In this document: piece by piece, positions 50,363-59,575 of the stretch
Position numbering within the stretch: the stretch's first letter is position 1
Layout of the letters: each line of letters opens with the position of its first letter
From: Lysobacter niastensis
Lineage (GTDB): Bacteria > Pseudomonadota > Gammaproteobacteria > Xanthomonadales > Xanthomonadaceae
Assembly (NCBI RefSeq): GCF_015453285.1
Contig: NZ_JADLZT010000002.1
Coordinates: forward strand, 186,001 to 250,000
DNA: 64,000 nt
Reading direction: 5' to 3'
Made by a program: the position numbers and the translations under genes
Notes under the pieces: model-generated
Database searches by the model: none
What the model saw: the letters and a program-made list of their open reading frames with translations, nothing else
Told to the model about the DNA's origin: nothing

Positions 50363-51987
50363 ATCGCCGCCAGATCGAACGAGACGCTGATGCGCTCGCC
50401 CGCACCGTGATACGGCAGCGTGCGGTGGAACAGGTAGGACGGAAACAACAGCAGCGTACCGACGTGCGGACGGACGCGATGCAGCGCGTCGGGCCAGAAC
50501 GGCAGGTTGGCGTACGGACGTCCGAACTCGATCCAGCCTGCATGGCCCGGATCGTCGTCGCGGATCGCCGCGGGCAGTTCGACGTAGTAGGCGCCCGACA
50601 GCCACGAGTCCTCGTGGATGTGCGTGTCGATGTAGCCCTGCTCGGCAGCCTGCGTCGCCCACACGTGCAGACGGTACCGCTGCGGTACGTTGCGCAGGAA
50701 CAGGTCGTCGCGCGCCGCGGCCGATTCGCGGCAGCGTGCGATGAAGGCGTCGATCGTCTCGCGCAGGCGCTGTTCGAATCCGATGATCGCCTCGGTGCGG
50801 TCGGCCAGCAGGTCGCCGCTGAGATAGGCCTTTCTTGCCGCCAATCCGGCGGGCTCCCAGCGCTGCTGGCTGTGGCGGCGGATGTCGCCGGCGAGCGCCG
50901 CGTGGAAGGCATCTGCACTGGCGAAGCCGGGTGGCGCTGGCAACTCGATCGCATGCACATGGCGATGCAGGCCGAGCCGTTCGCTGGCACCGCGCACGTC
51001 GCCGGACGCGGCCAGCGCCAGGCCGAGATGGGCAATCGCGCGCTGGTCGGCCGGCCGGTCCTGCAGCATGGCATCGAGCGCATGCTCCGCCGCAGCCGGC
51101 TGGCGGTCGTGCAACAACGCGATGCCGTGCTGGCGTCGCAGTTCGGGCGTCACCACGCCGGACGACAGCGCGCGCTCGTAGGTCGCGACGGCCTGCGCGG
51201 CATCGCCGTTGAGCAGCAGCTGCTCGCCGAGCGTATCGACGTTGTCCGGGTCGCGCGGTGCCAGCTGCACGGCGCGCAGCGCATGCTCCTGCGCGCGTTG
51301 CGACTGGCCGAGCTTGCGCAACAGGATCGCGGCGTTGCGGTGCGCATCGGCCATCTGCGGATCGAGCTGCAACGCGCGTTCGGCGAAACGCAGGCCCTCC
51401 TGCAGCGATTCGCGATCGAACAGGTTCGACAGCAGCGCTGCCAGCGCCTGGTGTGCGCTTGCGTCGGGCCGCAACTGCAGCGCGTTTCGCGCCGCCGCGA
51501 TCGCCTGCGGGTAGTCCTGCAGGCGGCCGTGCGCCGCGGCTAGATTGTTCCAGGCCTCGATCCAGCGTGGATCGCATTGCGTGGCCGCGGCGAATCCGGT
51601 CACGGCGTCGTCGAACTCGCCGGCGACGAAGGCGGCGGTGGCGAAGCGGAAGGCCGCGCGCGCCTCCCCGGGCAGCGCCTGCATCGCGATGCGCAAGTGC
51701 GGGAGCGCCGCAGCGGCGTCACCCGCCTGGAGGAGCACCGTGCCGAGATCCAGCCGTGCGGCGGCATCGCCGGCGCGCAACGCCACCGACCGTTCGAGTG
51801 CGTCGCGGCATCCGCCCACGTCGCCCAGCGCCTGCCTGGCCATGGCGAGCATGCGCCACGCGTCGAACGTGTCCGGCGCCTCGTGCAACAGCGCTTCGCA
51901 TTCGGCACGAGCCTGCTGTGGCTGGTTCTGCTGCAGCGCCGTCCAGGCCCGTGCCAGCCGTTGCCTGAGATCGGCCGGCATCGTCAC
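50359..51987 (-). CDS. TPR protein with C-terminal 2OG-Fe(II) oxygenase domain
   Basis: 542 residues. Residues ~1-270 are TPR repeats (ARAWTALQQNQPQQARAECE, AFDAWRMLAMARQALGDVGG-like units, AWNNLAAAHGRLQDYPQAIA). From about 330 comes a putative 2OG-Fe(II) oxygenase of the PF13759 type: YIDTHIHEDSWLSGAYYVEL supplies the first His, LLLFPSYLFHRTLPYHG the distal His, and ERISVSFDL the 2OG-binding Arg. The substrate is unknown; TPRs suggest a protein target. It overlaps by four bases with the 2OG oxygenase gene upstream, so the pair forms one unit. Confidence 0.9.
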   Translation of the reverse strand: MTMPADLRQRLARAWTALQQNQPQQARAECEALLHEAPDTFDAWRMLAMARQALGDVGGCRDALERSVALRAGDAAARLDLGTVLLQAGDAAAALPHLRIAMQALPGEARAAFRFATAAFVAGEFDDAVTGFAAATQCDPRWIEAWNNLAAAHGRLQDYPQAIAAARNALQLRPDASAHQALAALLSNLFDRESLQEGLRFAERALQLDPQMADAHRNAAILLRKLGQSQRAQEHALRAVQLAPRDPDNVDTLGEQLLLNGDAAQAVATYERALSSGVVTPELRRQHGIALLHDRQPAAAEHALDAMLQDRPADQRAIAHLGLALAASGDVRGASERLGLHRHVHAIELPAPPGFASADAFHAALAGDIRRHSQQRWEPAGLAARKAYLSGDLLADRTEAIIGFEQRLRETIDAFIARCRESAAARDDLFLRNVPQRYRLHVWATQAAEQGYIDTHIHEDSWLSGAYYVELPAAIRDDDPGHAGWIEFGRPYANLPFWPDALHRVRPHVGTLLLFPSYLFHRTLPYHGAGERISVSFDLAAI

Positions 51988-52706
51988 GTCAGGAACCAGC
52001 CGGTGATGGCGAGGCGGTCATGCTGCGCCCAGGGCGCCACCATCGACACCGTGTGTCCGGCCGGTACGGCGAACAGCGACAGCGTGTTCCAGCGCGGCAG
52101 GAACGTGTCGGCCACCTGGCCGTCCTTGTCGATGAACTGCAGCAGCCCGCCCCAATCCGCCTCCCATTCGCGGCTGAGGTTGAGCACGTACGCGTACAGG
52201 CGCCCTTCGCTCAGCTCCTCGTCGGTGTGGAAGCGCAGGAAATGCCCGGGACGGTAGCGCGTGGCCTGCGCGTTGACGCGGCGGATGCGCGCATCGCCAG
52301 TCAGTGCGCGCACGAAGGCGATGTAGTCGGGCGAGTTGAACAGCTCCAGCACGCGATGCAGCACCAGCCCGGGATCGCGTCCCTCCTGGTAGGCCGTAAC
52401 CATCATGTAGCTGTCATAGGCGAAGCGGAACTCGCCCTGGCCGGTCAGGGCATTGAGACGGGCGCCCGCCGCGGTCTGCGCCAGCAGCGCAGCACGGATG
52501 CCTTCGTCCATCGCCGCGTAGGTGTCATGGCCGATCGTGCGCGCGCCGGATCCATCGCGAAGCGCGAGCGTCCATGGGACCTCGCGCTCGAGGCAATCAC
52601 GCAATCGTTCCGCCGCGGCAGGCTGCAGGTAGTCCGCGATCTGCACGCGACCATCGCGCTGCAGCCGCTCGCGCCAGAAGGCGGGATCGATGCGCTCGCT
52701 GATCAT
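51984..52706 (-). CDS. 2OG-Fe(II) oxygenase (prolyl-hydroxylase type)
   Basis: 240 residues. The double-stranded beta-helix metal triad is clear: His160 and Asp162 in LRFHTDEE, and His218 in VPAGHTVSMV, with Arg231 near the 2OG site. The conserved cupin strand LYAYVLNLSREWEADWGGLL is also present. Prolyl-4-hydroxylase-like enzymes of this length hydroxylate peptides or small molecules; the target is unknown. The stop overlaps the start of the TPR-oxygenase gene (ATGA). Its ATG is four bases after the gamma-glutamyltransferase stop region begins on the other side, so all three are one transcript. Confidence 0.92.
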   Translation of the reverse strand: MISERIDPAFWRERLQRDGRVQIADYLQPAAAERLRDCLEREVPWTLALRDGSGARTIGHDTYAAMDEGIRAALLAQTAAGARLNALTGQGEFRFAYDSYMMVTAYQEGRDPGLVLHRVLELFNSPDYIAFVRALTGDARIRRVNAQATRYRPGHFLRFHTDEELSEGRLYAYVLNLSREWEADWGGLLQFIDKDGQVADTFLPRWNTLSLFAVPAGHTVSMVAPWAQHDRLAITGWFLT

Positions 52707-52709
52707 CGG

Positions 52710-54425
52710 TCAGTAACCGGCGGCCTGCCCGTCCTTGCGCGACTCGCTGGCGCCGACGTAGCCGCCGTTCGGGTTGACCATGATCGCCTGGTAGCCGCCG
52801 TAGGGGCCGTCCGCGAAGCGCACGCTGTGGCCCTTGCGCATCAGCGCGCGCACGGTCTCGTACGGATAGCCGGATTCCAGATCGAGCTCGCCGCCGTCGC
52901 TCATCGCCTTCGCCTGGCCGTCCGGCTCGGTCGAACCGTCGTGCTGGATGCGCGGCGCGTCGCCGGCTTCCTGCAGGTTCATGCCGAAGTCGATCAGGTT
53001 CATCAGGATCTGTGCGTGGCCCTGCGGCTGCATCGCACCGCCCATCACGCCGAAGCTGAGCCACGGCTGGCCGGACTTGGTGACGAAGGCCGGGATGATG
53101 GTGTGGAACGGACGCTTGCCCGGCGCGAAGGAGTTGGGATGGCCCTCCTTCAGAACGAACTGCTCGCCGCGGTCCTGGAAGATGAAGCCCAGGCCCGGGG
53201 GCGCCATGCCGCTGCCCATGCCGCGGTAGTTGGACTGGATCAGCGAGACCATCATCCCGTCTGCATCGGCGACGGTCATGTAGATCGTGTCGCCTTCGTT
53301 GAGCTGCGGGATCACGCCCGGCTCGACCGCCTTGGCGGCGCGGTCCATCGAGATCAGCTTGCCGCGCTCGCGCGCGTATTCCTTCGACACCAGCTTCGCC
53401 ACCGGCGTCCTGTAGAAATCCGGATCGGCGTAGGACGCGGCGCGGTCGGCGAAGGCGAGCTTCTTGGCCTCGGTGAACAGGTGCACGTGTTCGGGGCTGC
53501 CGAAGCCGTACTTCTTCAGGTCGTAGGGTTCGAGCAGGTTGAGGATCTGCAGCGCGGCGATGCCCTGGCCGTTCGGCGGCAGCTCCCACACGTCGTAGCC
53601 GCGATAGTTGGTGCTGACCGGCTCGACCCATTCGCCGGTGTGGGCGGCCATGTCCTCGTAGCTGAGGAAGCCGCCGTTGGCCTTGAAGTAGGCGTCGATC
53701 GTGCGGGCGATGTCGCCCTTGTAGAACGCGTCGCGGCCGCCCTGGGCGATCTTCTCCAGCGTGTTGGCGAGGTTCGGGTTCTTCCACATCTCGCCGGTGC
53801 GCGGGCCACGTCGCTTGCCGTCGCCATCACCGGCGACGGTGAACTGCTCGGTGAAGCCCGGCCATTTCGACAGCGTCGGCACACTGCGATCCCAGTAATA
53901 GGCGATCACTTCATGCACCGGATGGCCTTCGCGGGCGTAGCGGATCGCCGGAGCGAGGTCGTCGGCGATGGGCTTGCGGCCGAAGCGGCCGTGCAATGCG
54001 AACCAGGCATCGACCGCGCCCGGCACCGTCACCGGCAGCGGGCCGTGCGGCGGGATTTCAGTCAGGCTGCGGCGCTGGAACTCGGCCAGCGACAGCGACT
54101 TCGGCGAACGGCCGGAACCGTTGTAGCCATAGAGCTTCTTCGACTTCGGATCCCAGACGATCGCGAACAGGTCGCCGCCGACGCCGTTGCCGGTCGGCTC
54201 CATCAGTCCGAGCGCGGCATTGGCCGCGATCGCGGCGTCGACCGCGCTGCCGCCCTGCTTCATCACGTCGAGCGCGATCTGCGTGGCCAGCGGATGCGAG
54301 GTCGCGGCGATGGCATGCGGGGCATAGACCTCGCTGCGGGTTGCGAACGGCTTGCCGGTGATGCGGTCGGCACACATGGCGGTCAGGGGCAGGGTGAGAA
54401 GAACGGCGGCGAACAGCGATCGCAT
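52710..54425 (-). CDS. ggt: Gamma-glutamyltransferase
   Basis: 571 residues with a signal peptide (MRSLFAAVLLTLPLTAMCAD). Family landmarks: SHPLATQIALDVMKQGGSAV, AALGLMEPTGNGVGGDLFAI, YGYNGSGRSPKSLSL, the maturation and nucleophile Thr in LNEGDTIYMTVADADG (about residue 375), and GSGMAPPGLGFIFQDRGEQF, LSFGVMGGAMQPQGHAQIL near the end. It should self-cleave into two subunits and transfer or hydrolyse the gamma-glutamyl group of glutathione in the periplasm. The common TTH before the active Thr is TIY here. The downstream genes are the two oxygenases. Confidence 0.95.
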   Translation of the reverse strand: MRSLFAAVLLTLPLTAMCADRITGKPFATRSEVYAPHAIAATSHPLATQIALDVMKQGGSAVDAAIAANAALGLMEPTGNGVGGDLFAIVWDPKSKKLYGYNGSGRSPKSLSLAEFQRRSLTEIPPHGPLPVTVPGAVDAWFALHGRFGRKPIADDLAPAIRYAREGHPVHEVIAYYWDRSVPTLSKWPGFTEQFTVAGDGDGKRRGPRTGEMWKNPNLANTLEKIAQGGRDAFYKGDIARTIDAYFKANGGFLSYEDMAAHTGEWVEPVSTNYRGYDVWELPPNGQGIAALQILNLLEPYDLKKYGFGSPEHVHLFTEAKKLAFADRAASYADPDFYRTPVAKLVSKEYARERGKLISMDRAAKAVEPGVIPQLNEGDTIYMTVADADGMMVSLIQSNYRGMGSGMAPPGLGFIFQDRGEQFVLKEGHPNSFAPGKRPFHTIIPAFVTKSGQPWLSFGVMGGAMQPQGHAQILMNLIDFGMNLQEAGDAPRIQHDGSTEPDGQAKAMSDGGELDLESGYPYETVRALMRKGHSVRFADGPYGGYQAIMVNPNGGYVGASESRKDGQAAGY

Positions 54426-54500
54426 TGACTCGGGTTCCGCAAAGGTAAACCCGCATCCTAGCGCGAGGCTGCGGGCCGATGCCCCCGCCGGTGGTCACGC

Positions 54501-57401
54501 TCAGGACGCCTGGCGTTCCATCCACTGCCGTACGCGCGCAGCCGCCGCTTCGAGATCCTCGGCCAACTCCGGTACCGCGTCCCAGCTGCCCTTGCGTCCG
54601 GCCGCCTCCAGCGCGCTGGCGGCCTCGGCCAGCTGCATCGTGCCGACCAGGCGCGCGGCGCCTTTGATCTTGTGTGCCTGACGGGAGATTTCGCTCAGGT
54701 CGGCCTTCGCCAGCGCCTTGCGCAGCATCGCCAGGTCCTGCGCCATGGCGCCGATGAAGTCATCCATGACCGCGCGCGTTTCTTCCGGCGAGCCTCCGGT
54801 GAGTGCGGCGAGCTGCGTTTCGTCCAGCACCTGCGATGCCGCCGATGGTGGAGCCTCCGCGATCGCCGCCGTGTCCGGTTCCGTTGCGGCGGTATGCGGC
54901 AGCCAGCGATGCAGGCAGGCGGCCAGCTCCAGCACCGGGACCGGCTTGAACAGGCAGTCGTCCATGCCGGCGGCCAGGCACCGCTCGGCCTCGCCCTTCA
55001 TCGCCGAGGCGGTCAGCGCGACGATCGGCGTATGCGGCCGGTTCTGCTGCGCCTCGATCGCGCGGATCCTACCCGCCAGCTGGTAGCCGTCGAGCCCGGG
55101 CATGTGCACGTCGGTCAGCACCAGCGCGTAGCGGCCGCTGCGCCAGAGCTCCAGCCCGGTCGGTCCATCCTCCGCGGTCTCGCAGGCGAATCCGGCCAGC
55201 GCCAATTGCCGCGAGATCACCATGCGATTGGTGGGATGGTCGTCTATCAGCAGCAGCAGCGTCCCGGCCGATTCGGCTTCGGCCACGCTGGGGGCGGTAC
55301 GCTCCGGCAACGGTGGGGCGTGCGTGGCGTCTTGCGTCACCTGCACCTCTTCGCGCGGCGCGTGTGGCAGGCGCAGGGTCAGGCGGATGGCAGTGCCGCG
55401 CCCGGGCGCGCTGTCCATGTCGATGTTGCCGCCCATCAGCTCGGCCAGGCGCCGGCAGATCGCCAGTCCGAGGCCGGTCCCGCCGTAGCGCCGGGTGGTG
55501 TCGCTGTCCGCCTGCGAGAACGGTTCGAACAATCGCAGCCGCTGCTCCGGAGTGATGCCGATGCCGGTGTCGCGCACGCTCAGGCGCAACAGGTCGCTGC
55601 CGGCCTGGGCGTCCGGTTCGCCGACCCGCTCCAGCGTCACGTCGACGCGGCCGCGTTCGGTGAACTTGATCGCGTTCGACAGGAAGTTGGCCAGGATCTG
55701 CCGCAGCCGCAGCGGGTCGACGCGGTAGGCCGGCGCCAATCGCGCGCCGATGTTGGTTTCCAGCACCAGACCCTTGCTCGATGCCGCACCGGCATAGCTG
55801 GCGGTCACGTCGCGCACCAGCTGGCCCAGTTCGATGGCAGCCGGAGCGAGTTCCAGTCGGCCGGCCTCGATCTTCGAGAAGTCCAGGATGTCGCCGATGA
55901 TGCGCAGCAGCGCCTCGGCCGAGGCTTGGATCACGTGGAGCGCGCTGCGCTGCTCGTGGTCCAGCCGGCTGTGCGACAGCACTTCGACCATGCCGGTGAC
56001 GCCGATCATCGGCGTGCGGATCTCGTGGCTCATCGTCGCCAGGAAGGACGACTTGGCCTCGCTGGCCGCACGTGCCCGCAACTCGCTTTCCCGCAGGTCG
56101 CGCTCCAGCTGTTTTTGTTCGGTCAGGTCGATAGCGACGGCGATCACGCCAGCCTGGCGTCCGCGCTCGTCCTGGAACGCCGACAAGGCCATCCATACCG
56201 GTACCGGGTCCCCGTCCTTGCGCACCAGGCGCCATTCGGCCGGCGCCTGGCGCAACGCCGCGAGCTCGAACACCGCATGCCAGTCCGGCGGCACGCGGCG
56301 GCCCAGCGCGGACTCGAGCATCGACACGGTCGCCTCGATCTGCCCCGCGGTGGCCAGCGGTGGCGCATCGTCCGGCAGCGGCGGATCGTTGTAGCGCATG
56401 AACTTGCCCAGCACCTCGTCGGCACGCCAGCCCAGCAGCTGTTCGGCGAACGGGTTGAACACGATCCACCGCCCCTGGTCGTCGATCGCCATGACCGCGG
56501 CCTGCGCCGCCGACAGCAGCGAGCTCAGGAAATGCTCGCGGCGCTCGAGCTCGCCGCGCACGCGCTCGTTGCTGGCCAGTTGCTCGGTCAACTCGATTTC
56601 GAACGCGCGTACCTCGCTGCGCATGCGAATGAAGCCTTCCATCACCTGGCCCAGCTCCCCATGCGGCCGGTACGAGGGTTCGGCGGTGTACTCGTGGCGG
56701 CGCATGCTTTCGGCCAGGCCCGCCAGGCTTTCGATGCCGCGATAGGCGTTGCGCAGGATGTGGTTCGCGACCAGGGCGACGATCAGCAGCGTCAGCGCGG
56801 ACAGTGCAATGCGAAACGCGCTGAACCGCTCCTGCCGCGACAGGTTGCGCTGCACCACCTGCTCCGCTTCCACCAGTTGCTGGTCGGACAGTTGCTTGAG
56901 GCTGTCGATGACCGGGTCGACTGCGGGATACAGGCGGTCGTTGGCGAATACCTGGAGGGCTTCCGTGTCGCGCGAGGCGAGGATGCGGCGCAGTTCCCCG
57001 GCGGCAGCGTCGGCACGCTCGCGCGAGCGCTGCGCCTGCGCGAACAGGATCTGCTCGGCCGGTGCGCGCGGCATCCGCTCCAGCTCGTGCCAGGTGGTGT
57101 CGATGCGCTTTGTCGCGGCGTCGAGCGTGACGAGACCGCGATCCCACGTCATCAATCCGCTGCGGACACGGAAGGTCGTGTCGACCACGTCCAGGCCGTA
57201 GGCGTCGGACACGATGCTGATCCTGCGCAGGGTCAGCAGCGCATCGTCCTTCACCGCATGCAACGCCTGCCGGCTGCGCGACTGTCCGATCTCGTCGAGC
57301 ACGACCACGCAGATGCCGGTGAACAGGAACAGCGCGAACACGGCCCAGACCTTGCGCCGGAAACTCCACTCGGTGATGTGCAGGTTCATCCTGCCGCTCA
57401 C
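54501..57401 (-). CDS. Hybrid sensor histidine kinase with REC and Hpt domains (966 aa)
   Basis: Starts with GTG overlapping the stop of the EAL gene; an ATG at 57389 lacks a usable ribosome site. Order: membrane helix 1 (residues ~17-36), a periplasmic four-helix-type sensor, helix 2 (~196-216), HAMP-like and coiled-coil linker, PAS (~295-425), HisKA with MSHEIRTPM (His459), HATPase_c (N578, DTGIGI 611-616, GTGLGLAI), receiver (Asp764 in VLTDVHMPGL) and Hpt (His910 in RQAHKIKGAARL). A complete multistep phosphorelay module in the inner membrane. The likely output partner is the overlapping REC-EAL regulator. Confidence 0.95.
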   Translation of the reverse strand: MSGRMNLHITEWSFRRKVWAVFALFLFTGICVVVLDEIGQSRSRQALHAVKDDALLTLRRISIVSDAYGLDVVDTTFRVRSGLMTWDRGLVTLDAATKRIDTTWHELERMPRAPAEQILFAQAQRSRERADAAAGELRRILASRDTEALQVFANDRLYPAVDPVIDSLKQLSDQQLVEAEQVVQRNLSRQERFSAFRIALSALTLLIVALVANHILRNAYRGIESLAGLAESMRRHEYTAEPSYRPHGELGQVMEGFIRMRSEVRAFEIELTEQLASNERVRGELERREHFLSSLLSAAQAAVMAIDDQGRWIVFNPFAEQLLGWRADEVLGKFMRYNDPPLPDDAPPLATAGQIEATVSMLESALGRRVPPDWHAVFELAALRQAPAEWRLVRKDGDPVPVWMALSAFQDERGRQAGVIAVAIDLTEQKQLERDLRESELRARAASEAKSSFLATMSHEIRTPMIGVTGMVEVLSHSRLDHEQRSALHVIQASAEALLRIIGDILDFSKIEAGRLELAPAAIELGQLVRDVTASYAGAASSKGLVLETNIGARLAPAYRVDPLRLRQILANFLSNAIKFTERGRVDVTLERVGEPDAQAGSDLLRLSVRDTGIGITPEQRLRLFEPFSQADSDTTRRYGGTGLGLAICRRLAELMGGNIDMDSAPGRGTAIRLTLRLPHAPREEVQVTQDATHAPPLPERTAPSVAEAESAGTLLLLIDDHPTNRMVISRQLALAGFACETAEDGPTGLELWRSGRYALVLTDVHMPGLDGYQLAGRIRAIEAQQNRPHTPIVALTASAMKGEAERCLAAGMDDCLFKPVPVLELAACLHRWLPHTAATEPDTAAIAEAPPSAASQVLDETQLAALTGGSPEETRAVMDDFIGAMAQDLAMLRKALAKADLSEISRQAHKIKGAARLVGTMQLAEAASALEAAGRKGSWDAVPELAEDLEAAAARVRQWMERQAS

Positions 57402-58594
57402 ATCTCCGGACTTCGCCAGCGCGAGACCACGCCGGTGAGTTCAGTGCCGATGACCGGCGCCGAGATCAGGTAGCCCTGCGCCATGCCGCAGTCCATCTCG
57501 GCCAGCATCTGCCATTCGTCCAGCGTTTCCACGCCTTCGGCGACGACCTCGAGTTCCAGCTTGCGGGCAAGGTCGAGGCTGGCTTCGATGACGGCACGCT
57601 TGCGCGGCTGGTCGCGCGCGCCGGCGACGAAGCCCTGGTCGATCTTCAGTTCGGTGAAAGGAATCTGCGACAGCTGCGCCAGCGAGGAATAGCCTGTGCC
57701 GAAGTCGTCGATCGACAGACCGAAGCCCTTCAGGCGCAGTCGCGCCAGCACGCTCAGGCCGCTCGCCGCATCGGACATCACCGAACTCTCGGTGAGTTCG
57801 AGCACGACTTCGCCGGGGTCCACGCCCTGCGATTCCACGATCTTCTGGTAGCGATCGGCAGCGCCCGCATCGGTCAATGTCGATGGCGAGACGTTGACGG
57901 AAAGGTTCAGGTGCAGGCCCTGATCGTCCCAGTCGTGCTTCCACCGGCACGCATGCGTGAGGATGTGGTCGGTCAGCGTGTCGACCAGGCCCTCGCGTTC
58001 CACCACCGGGATGAAGCGCGATGGCTGCACCATCGTTCCATCAGGACGGCGCCAGCGCGCCAGTGCCTCCACGCCGACCACCTTGCCGCTGCCGAACCGC
58101 GCCTGCGGCTGGAACCACGGCATGATCTCGCCGGCGGTCAACGCCTCGCGCACCGTGGCGACGGCGACCTCGATCGCACTGTCGACCGGAAGCTCCTCGA
58201 CGCGATCATCGAAGGCGGCCAGTGCGTGCGCCAGCTTGTCGCGCGTCAGCGGTTTCTCGACGCAGCCCAGCACGTGCAGGCCGTAGGCACGAGCCATCGT
58301 CTGCACCGCGATCAGCAGCGCCGGATCGAGCGCGCTGACCACCAGCACCGAACGCGCCAGCTGGCTCTTGGAGAGGCGGCCGATGAACTCGATGCCGTCC
58401 ATGCCGGGCATGTCGAGATCGACCATGACGACGTCGACCGGCGCGCTGCGCCGCTCGAGCTGATACAGGGCACTGCCGCCATCGGCAGCCTGGCCGATCT
58501 GCGAGACGCCCAGCTCCGACAGCAGCCGCATTGCCATGCGGCGCTGGAAGCCGTGGTCCTCGACCACCATGACGCTGAGTGTCGACGTGGACAT
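57398..58594 (-). CDS. Response regulator with EAL phosphodiesterase domain
   Basis: 398 residues from ATG 58594. A receiver domain (acidic VEDHG 11-15, phosphoacceptor Asp59 in VMVDLDMPG, Lys114) is followed by an EAL domain with all signature residues in place: VVGVEALARWRRPDG (176-178), NLSVNVSPSTL, ELTESSVM, SIDDFGTGYSSLAQL, TELKIDQGFV, EVVAEGVETLDEW and AQGYLISAP. An active c-di-GMP-specific phosphodiesterase is predicted, switched by phosphorylation. Its stop overlaps the start of the hybrid kinase gene, so kinase and regulator are made together. Confidence 0.95.
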   Translation of the reverse strand: MSTSTLSVMVVEDHGFQRRMAMRLLSELGVSQIGQAADGGSALYQLERRSAPVDVVMVDLDMPGMDGIEFIGRLSKSQLARSVLVVSALDPALLIAVQTMARAYGLHVLGCVEKPLTRDKLAHALAAFDDRVEELPVDSAIEVAVATVREALTAGEIMPWFQPQARFGSGKVVGVEALARWRRPDGTMVQPSRFIPVVEREGLVDTLTDHILTHACRWKHDWDDQGLHLNLSVNVSPSTLTDAGAADRYQKIVESQGVDPGEVVLELTESSVMSDAASGLSVLARLRLKGFGLSIDDFGTGYSSLAQLSQIPFTELKIDQGFVAGARDQPRKRAVIEASLDLARKLELEVVAEGVETLDEWQMLAEMDCGMAQGYLISAPVIGTELTGVVSRWRSPEM

Positions 58595-58787
58595 CCGTTC
58601 ACCGTTGCGGGTGCGCGGTATGACAGTCCGTGGCGCCAACGCGCCGGGACCATTCCCCCGCGTGGCACGGCCACTCTAGCCGCGTGCGATCTACAACGGC
58701 AACGGCGCCGACGGGCGGTCGCGATGAACGCGCCCGTCGTTAAGGCCTGTTAACGCCGGGACAAGTCCTGGCGCCGTAACAATCGCA

Positions 58788-59417
58788 TCAAGGCCAGGCT
58801 GGCGGATTCTCCGCCCAGGCGGCATGCACTTCCGTGAGCGAAGCACGCTCGTCATCGCGCCAGGCCGGCAGCAGCTGTGCGAAACGATCGGCCGACCGCC
58901 ATTGCTGCGGTTCGCTGCGCACGGCGGCGCCGTACCACTGCACGGCCTCTTCCTTGCGGCCCAGCGTCCACAGCGCCAGCGCGAACGTCGGCGGCATCCA
59001 CGAGGCGGTCACGCCACGCGTGGTCAGCAGCTTGCGCCACTGGTCCAACGCCGCGGCATCGTCGCCCGAGCGGTACAGGTCCCAGCCGTAGTTCCACACC
59101 ACGGCACGCCAGACGCCATCGCTGCTGTCGATGCCGGACAGCGCGCGCGCGTAGAGCTGGCGGCCGAGATCGACACGCCCCGCTTCCATCGCCAGATGCG
59201 CAAGCTGCGCGGCGGCGTTGTCGGCGTTGTTGTCGCGCTCGACCATCTTGGCGAGCTTCTGCATCGCAGCTTCGCCGGTCTCCTTCACCGCGACCACGGG
59301 CCGGGTCGCGTTCGAATCGGCGTCGAAATAGAACTCCGCCGGCTTCGGCAGCGACTGCGACTGCGCGGTACCGGCCACGGCGAGCAGCGCCGCGAACAAA
59401 AGGCTGTGCTTGAACAT
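58788..59417 (-). CDS. Exported TPR protein of unknown function (209 aa)
   Basis: From ATG 59417. Signal peptide MFKHSLLFAALLAVAGTAQS. The mature protein is helical: AAMQKLAKMVERDNNADNAA, AQLAHLAMEAGRVDLGRQLY and FALALWTLGRKEEAVQWYGA are TPR-like units. Similar short exported TPR proteins are common beside TonB-receptor clusters in xanthomonads. It lies upstream of the EAL regulator and downstream of the hexosaminidase on the same strand, but gaps of 158 and 193 bases argue for separate transcripts. Confidence 0.8.
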   Translation of the reverse strand: MFKHSLLFAALLAVAGTAQSQSLPKPAEFYFDADSNATRPVVAVKETGEAAMQKLAKMVERDNNADNAAAQLAHLAMEAGRVDLGRQLYARALSGIDSSDGVWRAVVWNYGWDLYRSGDDAAALDQWRKLLTTRGVTASWMPPTFALALWTLGRKEEAVQWYGAAVRSEPQQWRSADRFAQLLPAWRDDERASLTEVHAAWAENPPAWP

Positions 59418-59511
59418 TGGTGAATCCCCCTGTGCCACGAGCCCAATGCTACCGCTTCAGGCCTTGCCTGGCATGGCCGCTCGCGGGTGCGGAGCGGCCG
59501 TCGATGCCGTC

Positions 59512-59545
59512 CCGCCCCGGGCCGCTCCCCAACGGCCCGGGACGG
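59512..59545 (-). terminator. GC-rich hairpin downstream of the hexosaminidase
   Basis: A 13-bp stem (CCGCCCCGGGCCG with CGGCCCGGGACGG, one G-T pair) with an eight-base loop, 31 bases after the stop. No T-run, so it is a probable but weak terminator. Confidence 0.45.
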
Positions 59546-59575
59546 TGCGGCGGCCCGCGAGGGCCAACCGTTGGA

